Assembly: GCA_020026415.1 (NCBI GenBank)
Contig: JAHHQL010000005.1
Location: forward strand, 33,784 to 97,783
Source: Alistipes sp.
Lineage (GTDB): Bacteria; Bacteroidota; Bacteroidia; Bacteroidales; Rikenellaceae
Length of the DNA: 64,000 nucleotides
Direction of reading: 5' to 3'
A program made the translations under genes and the position numbers. The notes under the pieces were generated by a model. That model had not been told where the DNA came from. It made no database searches and was given only the letters and a program-made list of their open reading frames with translations. Positions 1 to 8,046 of this stretch are shown here, in pieces. Within the stretch, counting starts at the first letter, position 1. Each line of letters opens with the position of its first letter.

Positions 1-78
1 GCGCTTGGCGTACATATCGACCAGCGACGCCACTTCCTTCAGATCGGTTTTCCCGATGACAATCAGTTCGATGACCAT
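1..78 (-). CDS. rlmH: RlmH, 23S rRNA pseudouridine1915 N3-methyltransferase (partial)
   Basis: Only the first 26 codons are inside the window; the gene runs off the left edge. The visible N-terminus reads MVIELIVIGKT followed by a helix ending in YAKR. That is the usual start of RlmH: a first beta strand, a GKT/GRT turn, then an amphipathic helix with Y-x-KR. The family is a SPOUT methyltransferase that modifies helix 69 of the 23S rRNA in assembled ribosomes. The ATG lies 12 nt after the stop of the GH2-like gene, so the two are probably co-transcribed. The call rests on the short N-terminus alone. Confidence 0.7.
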   Translation of the reverse strand, partial: MVIELIVIGKTDLKEVASLVDMYAKR

Positions 79-90
79 GTTCCGAGCGAA

Positions 91-1389
91 TTACAGGTCG
101 GAATCCCATTCGCCGTCGGCATCCGTGTAGATCACGGGGCGGAACTTCTCGACCGATTTCAGCCATTCGTAAGCCTTGTACATGTTGTAGCCGTTGCCCG
201 ATGGAGCCCCAAGCGAGTAGGCGATGACACAGACATGGTTGCGCGATCGGTAGTACATGGCTTTGACGCGCTCGACAAATTCATCGACCAATTCGGGATC
301 GTTCGACGGCGTACCGCCCACGGTGCGGTCGTTGCGTTTGTCCGCAATCGAGATGTCGGCCTGATCAATCACATAGAGCCCCAATTCGTCACATAACGCA
401 TAGAACCATTCGGGTTGCGGATAGTCGGGCGTGATGGTGTTGATGCCCTGCTTTTTGAGGGTCTTGAGTTTTAATGTGGTCGTTGCGCGGTCGGTGGCGT
501 TGCAGACGGCTTTTTTGAGTACGAGTTCCTCGCCGAAACGTGTGATCCTGCCGTCGGTAAATTCCGTTTTGCCGAAACCGAGGTTGAAGGGCATGTATTC
601 CTTGTAGGTGCCTTCGCGATTGACGAAAAGCATCGCCTTGTAAAGTCCGGGGTTGGTTCTGCCCGCCATCCATTTGTGGTTGTACGATCCATAGACAAAG
701 GTTTTGAAACGAATCGTGTCGATGCTTTTCGGTGCGACTACTTTCGTGAGGTTGTTGTGATCGACCAACTTGCCCGCAGGGTCATACAGGTCGAAATGCA
801 CGCGCACGGGTTCGGGTGTGGTGTAGGCGTTGCGCACCACGGCGTTGATCTTCATGATGCCGAAATTGCGGCCTTCGGGATCGGGTATGATCTCCGCCTC
901 GTAATCCACGACGGCGCGGTGATCCTGCGCATAGAGGTAACTGTTCTCGAAATCCTTACCTGCGGGGCAGTGGGGACTCAACATGCGTCTGCCCGCATCG
1001 ACAAACTCCAGACGGATCTCGTTCAGGCCGTTTTTAAGGGCGCGGGTGATGCGAAAATCGGCGGCCGTCGTCAGATCCTCCACCGTGGCGACTTTCTGTC
1101 CGTTTACCGTAAGGCAATACATTGCGGGAACATTTTCCAGATGAAGATATACATCGCCGGAGAACCATTTCAGGGGCAGTTCGAGCGACTGTGCCGCACC
1201 CTGTCTTGTGGCGGTGGGGCGGAACGAGATCTTGAGGTCGGAATCGTCTTTTGCGTGTTTTACGGCCTCCGCCCGGTTCGAGTAGGGCGTAACTTCGGTG
1301 CGGAAAATACGCCCCGGATTCTGGGCGCGGCCTGCCGAAAGGGCAAGCGAGAATATGGTGAGCAGCAATATGCGTTTTAATCGTGACAT
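91..1389 (-). CDS. Truncated glycoside hydrolase family 2-like secreted protein, probable pseudoenzyme
   Basis: A 432-residue protein starting at MSRLKRILL, with a signal peptide ending near AGRA. An upstream in-frame ATG at 1434 overlaps the promoter and is less likely. The layout follows GH2 beta-galactosidases: N-terminal sugar-binding-like domain (about 50-140), Ig-like domain (about 160-275), then the start of the TIM barrel (about 280-432), recognisable from WFYALCDELGLYVID. The key residues are gone. The RHE-type motif is AVCNAT (294-299), the Glu after VID is Gln343, and the acid/base Asn-Glu of SLGNE is Ala395-Pro396. The chain stops before the segment that carries the nucleophile. 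It is therefore unlikely to hydrolyse glycosides and may bind glycan. It is first in a unit with rlmH. Confidence 0.75.
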   Translation of the reverse strand: MSRLKRILLLTIFSLALSAGRAQNPGRIFRTEVTPYSNRAEAVKHAKDDSDLKISFRPTATRQGAAQSLELPLKWFSGDVYLHLENVPAMYCLTVNGQKVATVEDLTTAADFRITRALKNGLNEIRLEFVDAGRRMLSPHCPAGKDFENSYLYAQDHRAVVDYEAEIIPDPEGRNFGIMKINAVVRNAYTTPEPVRVHFDLYDPAGKLVDHNNLTKVVAPKSIDTIRFKTFVYGSYNHKWMAGRTNPGLYKAMLFVNREGTYKEYMPFNLGFGKTEFTDGRITRFGEELVLKKAVCNATDRATTTLKLKTLKKQGINTITPDYPQPEWFYALCDELGLYVIDQADISIADKRNDRTVGGTPSNDPELVDEFVERVKAMYYRSRNHVCVIAYSLGAPSGNGYNMYKAYEWLKSVEKFRPVIYTDADGEWDSDL

Positions 1390-1431
1390 AATGTTTTGTC
1401 TCTTACTTGATACAAGGGTGTGATTTGAGGA

Positions 1432-1463
1432 CAAAGGTACTTTTTATTTTGAAGAATCGCAAA
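1432..1463 (-). promoter_or_regulatory. Bacteroidetes-type promoter for the GH2-like gene
   Basis: On the minus strand the -7 element TACCTTTG lies at 1432-1439 and a TTTG -33 element at 1460-1463, 20 nt apart. This is close to the Bacteroides consensus TTTG-N19-TAnnTTTG. It interleaves with the asnS promoter on the other strand. Confidence 0.6.
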
Positions 1464-1478
1464 TAAATCATACCTTTG
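1448..1478 (+). promoter_or_regulatory. Bacteroidetes-type promoter for asnS
   Basis: TTTG at 1448-1451 and TACCTTTG at 1471-1478, separated by exactly 19 nt, match the Bacteroides primary-sigma consensus. The asnS ATG is 45 nt downstream. Confidence 0.7.
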
Positions 1479-1522
1479 TAAATTCAAAGTTTACAACAGG
1501 ACAACAAGACAAATAAGAATAT

Positions 1523-2911
1523 ATGAAAACGCAAAGAATCGTTGAGATTTTGAAGTCGGGAGCAGTCGATACCGACATCGTTGTCAAGGGTTGGGTACGA
1601 ACCAAGCGCGGCAACAAAAATGTGGCTTTCATTGCCATGAATGACGGATCGTGTGTTGCCAACATCCAAGTGGTTGTCGATAAACAGCAGATCACCGAAG
1701 ATGAACTCAAGCCCATCACCACGGGTGCCTGTATCCGGGTGGACGGCCGTTTGGTGGCATCGCCCGGTTCGGGACAGGGCGTCGAGGTTCAGGCCTCGAA
1801 AATCGAGGTTTACGGCACGGCCGATCCCGATACCTATCCCCTTCAGAAGAAGGGGCACTCGCTGGAGTTCCTGCGTGACATCGCTTACCTGCGTCCGCGT
1901 ACCAATACGTTTGGTGCGGTGCTCCGTATCCGTCACGCCATGGCCTACGCCATCCACGAGTATTTCAACAAAAACGGATTCTACTATTTCCACACACCGC
2001 TGATCACGGCATCGGACTGCGAGGGTGCGGGTGCCATGTTTCAGGTGACGACGCTCGATCTGAACAATCTTCCCAAGAGAGAGGACGGCAGGGTCGATTA
2101 CTCGCAGGATTTCTTCGGCAAGTCGTGCAACCTGACCGTTTCGGGTCAGTTGGAGGGTGAGTTGGGTGCCTTGTCGCTGGGTCGTATCTATACGTTCGGC
2201 CCGACGTTCCGCGCCGAAAATTCCAACACGCCGCGCCATGCTTCGGAGTTCTGGATGATCGAGCCGGAGGCTGCATTCTATGAGTTGGAGGACAACATGG
2301 AGTTGGCCGAGGACTTCCTGAAATATCTGATCCGGTACGCATTGGACAACTGCATGGAGGATCTCGAATTTATGAACAAGATGTGGGATCCCGAATTGCT
2401 CGACCGCCTGCGTTTTGTCGTAGCCAACGATTTCAAGCGTCTGGACTATACCGAGGGTATCGAAATCCTGAAGGCTTCGGGGCGTAAGTTCGAGTTCCCG
2501 TGCGATTGGGGTTGCGACCTCCAGTCGGAGCACGAGCGTTACCTCGTCGAGGAGCACTTCAAACGCCCCGTCATCCTGATCAACTACCCGAAAGAGATCA
2601 AAGCCTTCTACATGAAGCAGAACGAGGACGGCAAGACGGTTCGCGCCATGGATGTCCTGTTCCCGAAGATCGGCGAAATTATCGGCGGTTCGGAGCGTGA
2701 GGCAGATTACGGCAAACTCGTTACACGTGTCAAAGAACTGGGTATGAACGAGCAGGACGTATGGTGGTATTTGGACACGCGCCGCTGGGGTTCGGCTCCT
2801 CACTCCGGTTTCGGATTGGGCTTCGAGCGTCTTCTGATGTTTGTGACGGGTATGACCAACATCCGCGATGTGATTCCCTTCCCGCGCACGCCGCAGCACG
2901 CCGATTTCTGA
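1523..2911 (+). CDS. asnS: Asparaginyl-tRNA synthetase
   Basis: A 462-residue class IIb aminoacyl-tRNA synthetase that charges tRNA-Asn in the cytoplasm. The N-terminal OB-fold anticodon-binding domain covers about 15-100 ([20 protein letters not shown]). The catalytic core follows, with class II motif 2 at 229-244 ([16 protein letters not shown]) and motif 3 at about 429-438 ([10 protein letters not shown]). The Asn-specific features and the C-terminal PFPRTP are typical of AsnRS rather than AspRS. Length matches the family. It has its own promoter and a terminator downstream, so it is probably monocistronic. Confidence 0.96.
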   Translation: MKTQRIVEILKSGAVDTDIVVKGWVRTKRGNKNVAFIAMNDGSCVANIQVVVDKQQITEDELKPITTGACIRVDGRLVASPGSGQGVEVQASKIEVYGTADPDTYPLQKKGHSLEFLRDIAYLRPRTNTFGAVLRIRHAMAYAIHEYFNKNGFYYFHTPLITASDCEGAGAMFQVTTLDLNNLPKREDGRVDYSQDFFGKSCNLTVSGQLEGELGALSLGRIYTFGPTFRAENSNTPRHASEFWMIEPEAAFYELEDNMELAEDFLKYLIRYALDNCMEDLEFMNKMWDPELLDRLRFVVANDFKRLDYTEGIEILKASGRKFEFPCDWGCDLQSEHERYLVEEHFKRPVILINYPKEIKAFYMKQNEDGKTVRAMDVLFPKIGEIIGGSEREADYGKLVTRVKELGMNEQDVWWYLDTRRWGSAPHSGFGLGFERLLMFVTGMTNIRDVIPFPRTPQHADF

Positions 2912-2932
2912 TCGGAGGGCGATTCCTGCCAT

Positions 2933-2993
2933 TGAGGGTCGGACGGATCGGGCATGCGTGCCGGCTCCACGACCCTCATTTTATTTTTTTTAA
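2933..2993 (+). terminator. Rho-independent terminator after asnS
   Basis: A 9-bp stem (2933-2941 with 2970-2978), with a smaller inner hairpin, is followed by an almost pure T tract from 2979 to 2991. Confidence 0.75.
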
Positions 2994-3036
2994 TGGAGAT
3001 CTTCGTCCGAGGAGATCTTGAAAAGATATTGAAGAT

Positions 3037-4470
3037 ATGGCTGTTAGTCAGAAGCAGGTACTTTCGCTGCAACAAAAACTCTCACCGCAACAGATCCAGA
3101 TGATCAAGTTGCTGGAACTTCCCACCGTGCAATTGGAACAGCGCATCAAGCAGGAGATCGAAGACAATATTGTGCTTGAGGAGGACGAACGGGTGAAGGA
3201 TGATGCGGAAAATCCAGAAGAGGAACCCCGCGAAATTTCCGTGGAGGAGTATTTGAAGGAGGACGAGACTCCCTCTTACAAGAGCCGTGTCAATAACTAC
3301 TCGAAGGACGACAAACAACGTCCCGTGGTTCTCACGGAGGGGCGCAGTTTGCGGGATTATCTTTTGGAGCAATTGCGTTTCCGTAACTTGAGCGAGAAGG
3401 ATATGCGTCTTGCCACCTATCTTGTCGGCAGTCTGGATGATGACGGCTACCTGCGTCGTGACCTGCAATCCGTGTCGGACGATCTGGCTTTCACGGTCGG
3501 AGTGGAGGTGTCGGTCGGAGAATTGGAACGCATCCTTAAACTCATCAACGAACTGGAACCCGTCGGGGTGGGTGCGCGCGATTTGCAGGAGTGTCTTCTG
3601 CTTCAGATGAGCCGCATTGCGGACAAAACGCCCGCACAGGAACATGCCCGGAAGATCTTGGAGGATTATTTCGACGATTTCGCCAAGAAGCACTACGAGA
3701 AACTCATGTCGCGGATGCAACTTTCCGAGGATGAATTTCGAGAGGCAATCGACGAGATCTGCCGTCTCTCGCCCAAACCCGGCAACCTCTACTCCGAGGG
3801 CGGAACGGACACCACGCCTTATATCATTCCCGACTTCATCCTCGATTATCAGGAGGGGCAGTTCTCGCTTTCGATAAATTCCTGTAATATTCCTGAGGTG
3901 CGCATCAGTCCCCGCTATAAGGAGATGTTGCGCCGTATGGTCACACCCGACGGTAAGGTGCGCGAGGAGGATCGCAAGACCCTGCAATTCGTCAAAGGAA
4001 AGATCGACTCGGCCAAATGGTTTATTTCGGCGATCCGACAACGCCACGACACGCTGCTGCGTACGATGCAGACCATTCTGGACTATCAGCGCGAATACTT
4101 CAAGGACGGCGACCGCTCGAAACTCCGCCCGATGATCCTCAAGGACATTGCCGACCGCACGAACCTCGATGTTTCGACCATCTCGCGCGTGGTGAACAGC
4201 AAATACGTGCAGACGCAGTTCGGCATCATTTTGCTGAAATCGCTCTTTTCGGAGGCGATGCAGACCGACGACGGCGAGGAGGTATCGAGCTACGAAATTA
4301 AAAATCTGCTGGAGAAATGCGTGTCGGAGGAGGATAAACGCCACCCGATGACCGACGAGCAACTGATGGCTTATCTGAACGACAAGGGCTACCGCATTGC
4401 CCGCCGTACGGTGGCCAAGTATCGTGAGATGCTGAACATCCCCGTGGCACGCCTGCGTAAAGAAATCTGA
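3037..4470 (+). CDS. rpoN: RNA polymerase sigma-54 factor
   Basis: A 477-residue sigma-54. Region I at the N-terminus is rich in Gln and Leu (about 1-50) and binds the activator ATPase. It is followed by an acidic region II (about 50-85) and the core-binding domain. A helix-turn-helix that reads the -12 element lies at about 370-390 (TNLDVSTISRVVNSK). The RpoN box ARRTVAKYRE at 455-464 contacts the -24 element. Sigma-54 directs activator-dependent transcription; no bacterial enhancer-binding protein is in this window. Eight bases separate its stop from the PAP2-like gene, so the two are likely co-transcribed. Confidence 0.96.
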   Translation: MAVSQKQVLSLQQKLSPQQIQMIKLLELPTVQLEQRIKQEIEDNIVLEEDERVKDDAENPEEEPREISVEEYLKEDETPSYKSRVNNYSKDDKQRPVVLTEGRSLRDYLLEQLRFRNLSEKDMRLATYLVGSLDDDGYLRRDLQSVSDDLAFTVGVEVSVGELERILKLINELEPVGVGARDLQECLLLQMSRIADKTPAQEHARKILEDYFDDFAKKHYEKLMSRMQLSEDEFREAIDEICRLSPKPGNLYSEGGTDTTPYIIPDFILDYQEGQFSLSINSCNIPEVRISPRYKEMLRRMVTPDGKVREEDRKTLQFVKGKIDSAKWFISAIRQRHDTLLRTMQTILDYQREYFKDGDRSKLRPMILKDIADRTNLDVSTISRVVNSKYVQTQFGIILLKSLFSEAMQTDDGEEVSSYEIKNLLEKCVSEEDKRHPMTDEQLMAYLNDKGYRIARRTVAKYREMLNIPVARLRKEI

Positions 4471-4478
4471 TTGAAACG

Positions 4479-5087
4479 ATGAATCCCGAAAAACTGGCTC
4501 ATGGCATTTCGTGGGTGTTTCACCCTTTTTTGCTGCCGCTTTACTTTTTGCTTGTTCTTTTGACCTGCACGGTCTTCTCGCTCTATCCGTGGAGTGTGAA
4601 GTTCTATTTTCTGTGGGTCGTGGTGCTTTATACGATGCTCATTCCCGTTCTGGCACTTGTCGTGCTGCGTAAGGCGGGTATGCTCTCGGATTACCGCATC
4701 GACATCCGCCGCGAGCGGATCATCCCGCTTTTGGTGGGGACGGTGTGCTATATCCTGTGCGCCATCACCATCGCCCGAATCCCGTCGGCACTGGTCTTCC
4801 GCAAATTCATGATCGCGGCGGCGGTCTGCGAATTGGTCAGCCTCGTGGTCTCGACCCGTTGGAAAATCAGCCTCCACATGACGGGTATGGGGGCATTTAT
4901 CGCCCTCTTGTCCCTGCTGAACATTGTCGATATGGCGAACCTGCTGTGGCCGCTGGTTGTGGCGGTGCTGGCTGCGGGCATGCTGGCTTCGGCACGCCTC
5001 TATCTGGGTTGCCATACGCCCGTGCAGATCATGGCCGGATTTTGTAGCGGATTTGTGGTTTCGGCATTCGTGATATTGTTCATTTAG
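4479..5087 (+). CDS. PAP2-superfamily-like integral membrane protein
   Basis: A 202-residue, very hydrophobic protein with about six membrane segments. The second half resembles the PAP2 phosphatase core: SLHMTG stands where PSGH is expected, and SARLYLGCHTPVQ where SRxxxxxHxxxD is expected. The histidines and the Arg remain. The final Asp is Gln and the first motif (KxxxxxxRP) is only partly kept, as RRERIIP. Family members dephosphorylate lipid phosphates at the membrane. Whether this one is active is uncertain. It follows rpoN by 8 nt. Confidence 0.65.
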   Translation: MNPEKLAHGISWVFHPFLLPLYFLLVLLTCTVFSLYPWSVKFYFLWVVVLYTMLIPVLALVVLRKAGMLSDYRIDIRRERIIPLLVGTVCYILCAITIARIPSALVFRKFMIAAAVCELVSLVVSTRWKISLHMTGMGAFIALLSLLNIVDMANLLWPLVVAVLAAGMLASARLYLGCHTPVQIMAGFCSGFVVSAFVILFI

Positions 5088-5110
5088 AATCCTTGAATTG
5101 AAATCCCGTG

Positions 5111-5142
5111 CGCCCCGCATTGCCAGAGAGCATTGCGGGGCG
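5111..5142. terminator. Hairpin after the rpoN-PAP2 unit
   Basis: A GC-rich inverted repeat (5111-5123 with 5130-5142, one mismatch) sits 24 nt after the PAP2-like stop. The trailing T tract is weak, so it may be a terminator or an mRNA 3' end stabiliser. Confidence 0.5.
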
Positions 5143-5194
5143 TTTCCGTATGTGCTTTTTGCGGGAAAAACGGGGCGGAATCAAAAAAAAATGC

Positions 5195-5202
5195 TATTTT
5201 TG
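5195..5202 (+). promoter_or_regulatory. Putative -7 element upstream of the MazG-like gene
   Basis: TATTTTTG fits TAnnTTTG, 42 nt before the ATG. No TTTG at the expected -33 spacing is seen, so this is weaker than other promoters in the window. Confidence 0.4.
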
Positions 5203-5244
5203 TACGATATAAAAAATCTGAAATAAAACTTAAAATCCAAAAGT

Positions 5245-5571
5245 ATGACACTCAACGAATATCAACAGCACGCATTGGAAACCGCAATCTATCCCGAAGA
5301 GAGCCGTATCGTATATCCCACTTTGGGATTGACGGGCGAGGCCGGCGAGGTTGCCGACAAGGTCAAGAAGGTGATCCGCGATGCGGGCAACAACTTCACC
5401 GACGAGAAGAAATGCGAAATCATGAAGGAGATCGGCGATGTGCTGTGGTATTGCGCCACCTTGTCGCACGATTTGGGTTATGATCTTGAAGAGGTGGCTC
5501 GTACCAATGTCGAGAAACTCCATTCGCGTATGGAGCGTAACCACATCCACGGCAGCGGCGACAACCGCTAA
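5245..5571 (+). CDS. MazG-like nucleotide pyrophosphohydrolase
   Basis: A 108-residue all-alpha NTP pyrophosphatase of the MazG superfamily. The metal-binding signature is complete: ExxE in LTGEAGEVADK (about 30-40) and ExxD in EIGDVLWY (about 62-69). Members hydrolyse NTPs or dNTPs to the monophosphate and pyrophosphate, cleaning up non-canonical nucleotides. The size matches single-domain forms. It starts a small plus-strand unit; the next gene begins 12 nt after its stop. Confidence 0.85.
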   Translation: MTLNEYQQHALETAIYPEESRIVYPTLGLTGEAGEVADKVKKVIRDAGNNFTDEKKCEIMKEIGDVLWYCATLSHDLGYDLEEVARTNVEKLHSRMERNHIHGSGDNR

Positions 5572-5583
5572 AAACAGATAAAG

Positions 5584-5988
5584 ATGGGCGATTATATTCT
5601 GAAAGAGATTGATAAGATCGGAGTGCTGTTGCGCGGACTTCTGCGTAAACTGCAACTTTTGAAAAACAACCACGAGGAGGAGATCGGGGTGACGACCACC
5701 AAGGTTGAACTGGCCGACAAACTCGGTGTGGATATGGATTCTCTGCTGGCGGAACCCGATTTCGTGGAGACGCTCGTCGAGGAACACGGATTCGATGCCC
5801 CGTCGCTCGAACTCTTTGCCGAGGTGCTGGCCGATTTGGCGTTTGCTGCCGACGAAAAGGACGACCAACGTCGTTTTGCGGCTGCGGCGTGCGAGATCTA
5901 TAAGTATCAGGATGCCCATAAGGCCGATTCGTCGTTCAACCGCTATTATATCCTCAAGCAACTTGCCCGTCTGGATTGCGAAAAGTAG
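5584..5988 (+). CDS. Hypothetical protein (134 aa)
   Basis: I do not recognise a family. The protein is acidic and predicted to be mostly helical. A basic amphipathic stretch at about 12-28 (GVLLRGLLRKLQLLKN) precedes acidic helices. No signal peptide, membrane segment or cysteine cluster is seen, apart from two scattered Cys near the C-terminus. It lies 12 nt after the MazG-like gene and 29 nt before the oligopeptide transporter, so it is probably co-expressed. Codon use looks like its neighbours, so it is very likely a real gene. Confidence 0.7.
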   Translation: MGDYILKEIDKIGVLLRGLLRKLQLLKNNHEEEIGVTTTKVELADKLGVDMDSLLAEPDFVETLVEEHGFDAPSLELFAEVLADLAFAADEKDDQRRFAAAACEIYKYQDAHKADSSFNRYYILKQLARLDCEK

Positions 5989-6017
5989 AACCTAAACCTA
6001 AAACACTACTATAAAAA

Positions 6018-8021
6018 ATGGAACAGAACAAGAATGTTTCCCTGCCCGAAAACGCCTACCGCGAACTCAAGCCGGGTGAGGAATACAAACCGTTGATGCC
6101 TGCATCGGCCAAACCCGTCGAGGTCACGCCTTACTCCGTGACGATGGGTGTCGTGATGGCGATTGTTTTCTCGGCTGCGGCCGCCTACCTCGGTCTGAAG
6201 GTGGGACAGGTCTTCGAGGCCGCCATTCCGATTGCCATCATTGCGGTCGGTATGGGCAACGTGCTCGGCAAGAAAAATATGCTGGGACAGAATGTCATCA
6301 TCCAGTCGATCGGTGCATCGTCGGGTGTGATCGTGGCGGGAGCCATCTTCACCCTGCCCGCACTCTACATCCTGAAAATCGACATCAACTTCTATCAGGT
6401 ATTCCTCTCGTCACTCTTGGGAGGCGTTTTGGGTATTATCCTCCTGATCCCGTTCCGTAAATATTTCGTCAAGGACATGCACGGCAAATACCCTTTCCCT
6501 GAGGCTACGGCCACGACCGAGGTGCTCGTGTCGGGAGAGAAGGGCGGCAATCAGGCCAAATTGCTGGCCGTTGCAGGTCTTATGGGCGGTCTGTACGATT
6601 TTCTGGTCGGTACGTTCGGCCTTTGGACGGATACCGTCTCGACGACCATCTGCCGTATGGGTGCGATGGTTGCCGACAAGTTCAAATTCGTATTCAGCAT
6701 CAATACTTCGGCGGCAGTGCTCGGTCTGGGATATATCATCGGTCTGAAATATGCGCTGATCATCACGGCAGGTTCGTGTGTCGTGTGGTTTCTGATCGTT
6801 CCCGTGGTGGGTTCGTTGGCCGAAAGCATCGACGCCGTTGCTCTGGTGAATATGCTGGGTGTGACAAACAAGTCGATCCTCGAAAATCCCGAGACGATTT
6901 TCTCTGCCGAAAATCTTTTCGCTTATATCGGCAAACCGATCGGTATCGGCGGTATTGCGATGGCCGGTCTGATCGGTATCGTGCGCCAGTCGTCGATCAT
7001 ACGTCAGGCGGTGGGTCTTGCCGTGTCGGAATTTGGCGGTAAGAACAAGAAAGAGGTAAGTTCGGAGCGTACGCAGCGCGATCTGAAGATGAAATACATC
7101 CTCATCCTGTTGGTGGCTACGCTCATCACGGTGTTCCTCTTCTTCCACTTCGGATTGCTCGGCGGTAACTGGATTCAGTCGATTACGGCGATTCTGATCG
7201 TCTTTGTGATCGCCTTCCTCTTTACGACGGTTGCGGCAAATGCCATTGCCATCGTGGGTTCGAACCCCGTGTCGGGTATGACCCTCATGACGCTGATCCT
7301 CTCGTCGCTGATCCTCGTGTCGATCGGTCTGAAGGGCAGCACGGGTATGGCTGCCGCACTGATCATCGGCGGTGTGGTTTGTACGGCCTTGTCGATGGCC
7401 GGAGGTTTCATCACCGACCTCAAGATCGGTTACTGGCTGGGTACGACCCCGCAGAATCAGGAGCGTTGGAAGTTCCTCGGTACGTTTGTGGCTGCCGCAA
7501 CGGTGGCAGGCGTGATGATCGTGCTGAACAAGGCCTACGGATTCGAAGGCCCCAACTCGCTCGAAGCACCTCAGGCCAAGGCGATGGCAGCCGTCATCGA
7601 ACCGTTGATGACGGGCGGTCAGACACCGTGGATCCTCTATATTTGCGGTGCGATCCTCGCACTCGTACTGACCTTCATCGGAGTTCCCGCCCTGCCGTTT
7701 GCACTGGGTATGTTCCTGCCGATGAAACTGAATGCTCCGCTGGTGGTCGGCGGTCTGGTGGCATGGTTCGTGTCGAGCCGCTCGAAGGATGCCGACCTGA
7801 ACAAGGCGCGCATGGGTCGCGGTACGCTCATCGCATCGGGATTCATCGCAGGCGGTGCGTTGATGGGTGTCGTAAGTGCCATTCTGAAATTTGCAGGCGT
7901 ATCGGTCGATATGGGTGCATGGACCTCGTCGAACGGAGCCATGTGGCTCGGTCTGGTGATGTACCTTGTGCTGATCACCTACATGATCTGTCATACGCTC
8001 CGCGCACGAAAAGACGAATAA
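6018..8021 (+). CDS. OPT family oligopeptide transporter
   Basis: A 667-residue integral membrane protein with about 15-16 hydrophobic segments. It has the bacterial OPT pattern: an early VVMAIVFSAAAAYLGLKVGQ segment (about 45-66), then GKYPFPEATATTEVL (about 155-170). Family members take up small peptides (or metal-chelator complexes in the YSL branch), driven by protons. The next gene is peptidase T, only 25 nt away, which supports peptide import followed by cytoplasmic hydrolysis. The exact substrate cannot be read from sequence. Confidence 0.9.
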   Translation: MEQNKNVSLPENAYRELKPGEEYKPLMPASAKPVEVTPYSVTMGVVMAIVFSAAAAYLGLKVGQVFEAAIPIAIIAVGMGNVLGKKNMLGQNVIIQSIGASSGVIVAGAIFTLPALYILKIDINFYQVFLSSLLGGVLGIILLIPFRKYFVKDMHGKYPFPEATATTEVLVSGEKGGNQAKLLAVAGLMGGLYDFLVGTFGLWTDTVSTTICRMGAMVADKFKFVFSINTSAAVLGLGYIIGLKYALIITAGSCVVWFLIVPVVGSLAESIDAVALVNMLGVTNKSILENPETIFSAENLFAYIGKPIGIGGIAMAGLIGIVRQSSIIRQAVGLAVSEFGGKNKKEVSSERTQRDLKMKYILILLVATLITVFLFFHFGLLGGNWIQSITAILIVFVIAFLFTTVAANAIAIVGSNPVSGMTLMTLILSSLILVSIGLKGSTGMAAALIIGGVVCTALSMAGGFITDLKIGYWLGTTPQNQERWKFLGTFVAAATVAGVMIVLNKAYGFEGPNSLEAPQAKAMAAVIEPLMTGGQTPWILYICGAILALVLTFIGVPALPFALGMFLPMKLNAPLVVGGLVAWFVSSRSKDADLNKARMGRGTLIASGFIAGGALMGVVSAILKFAGVSVDMGAWTSSNGAMWLGLVMYLVLITYMICHTLRARKDE

Positions 8022-8046
8022 ATCAACTACTAAAAAACTAAATACC

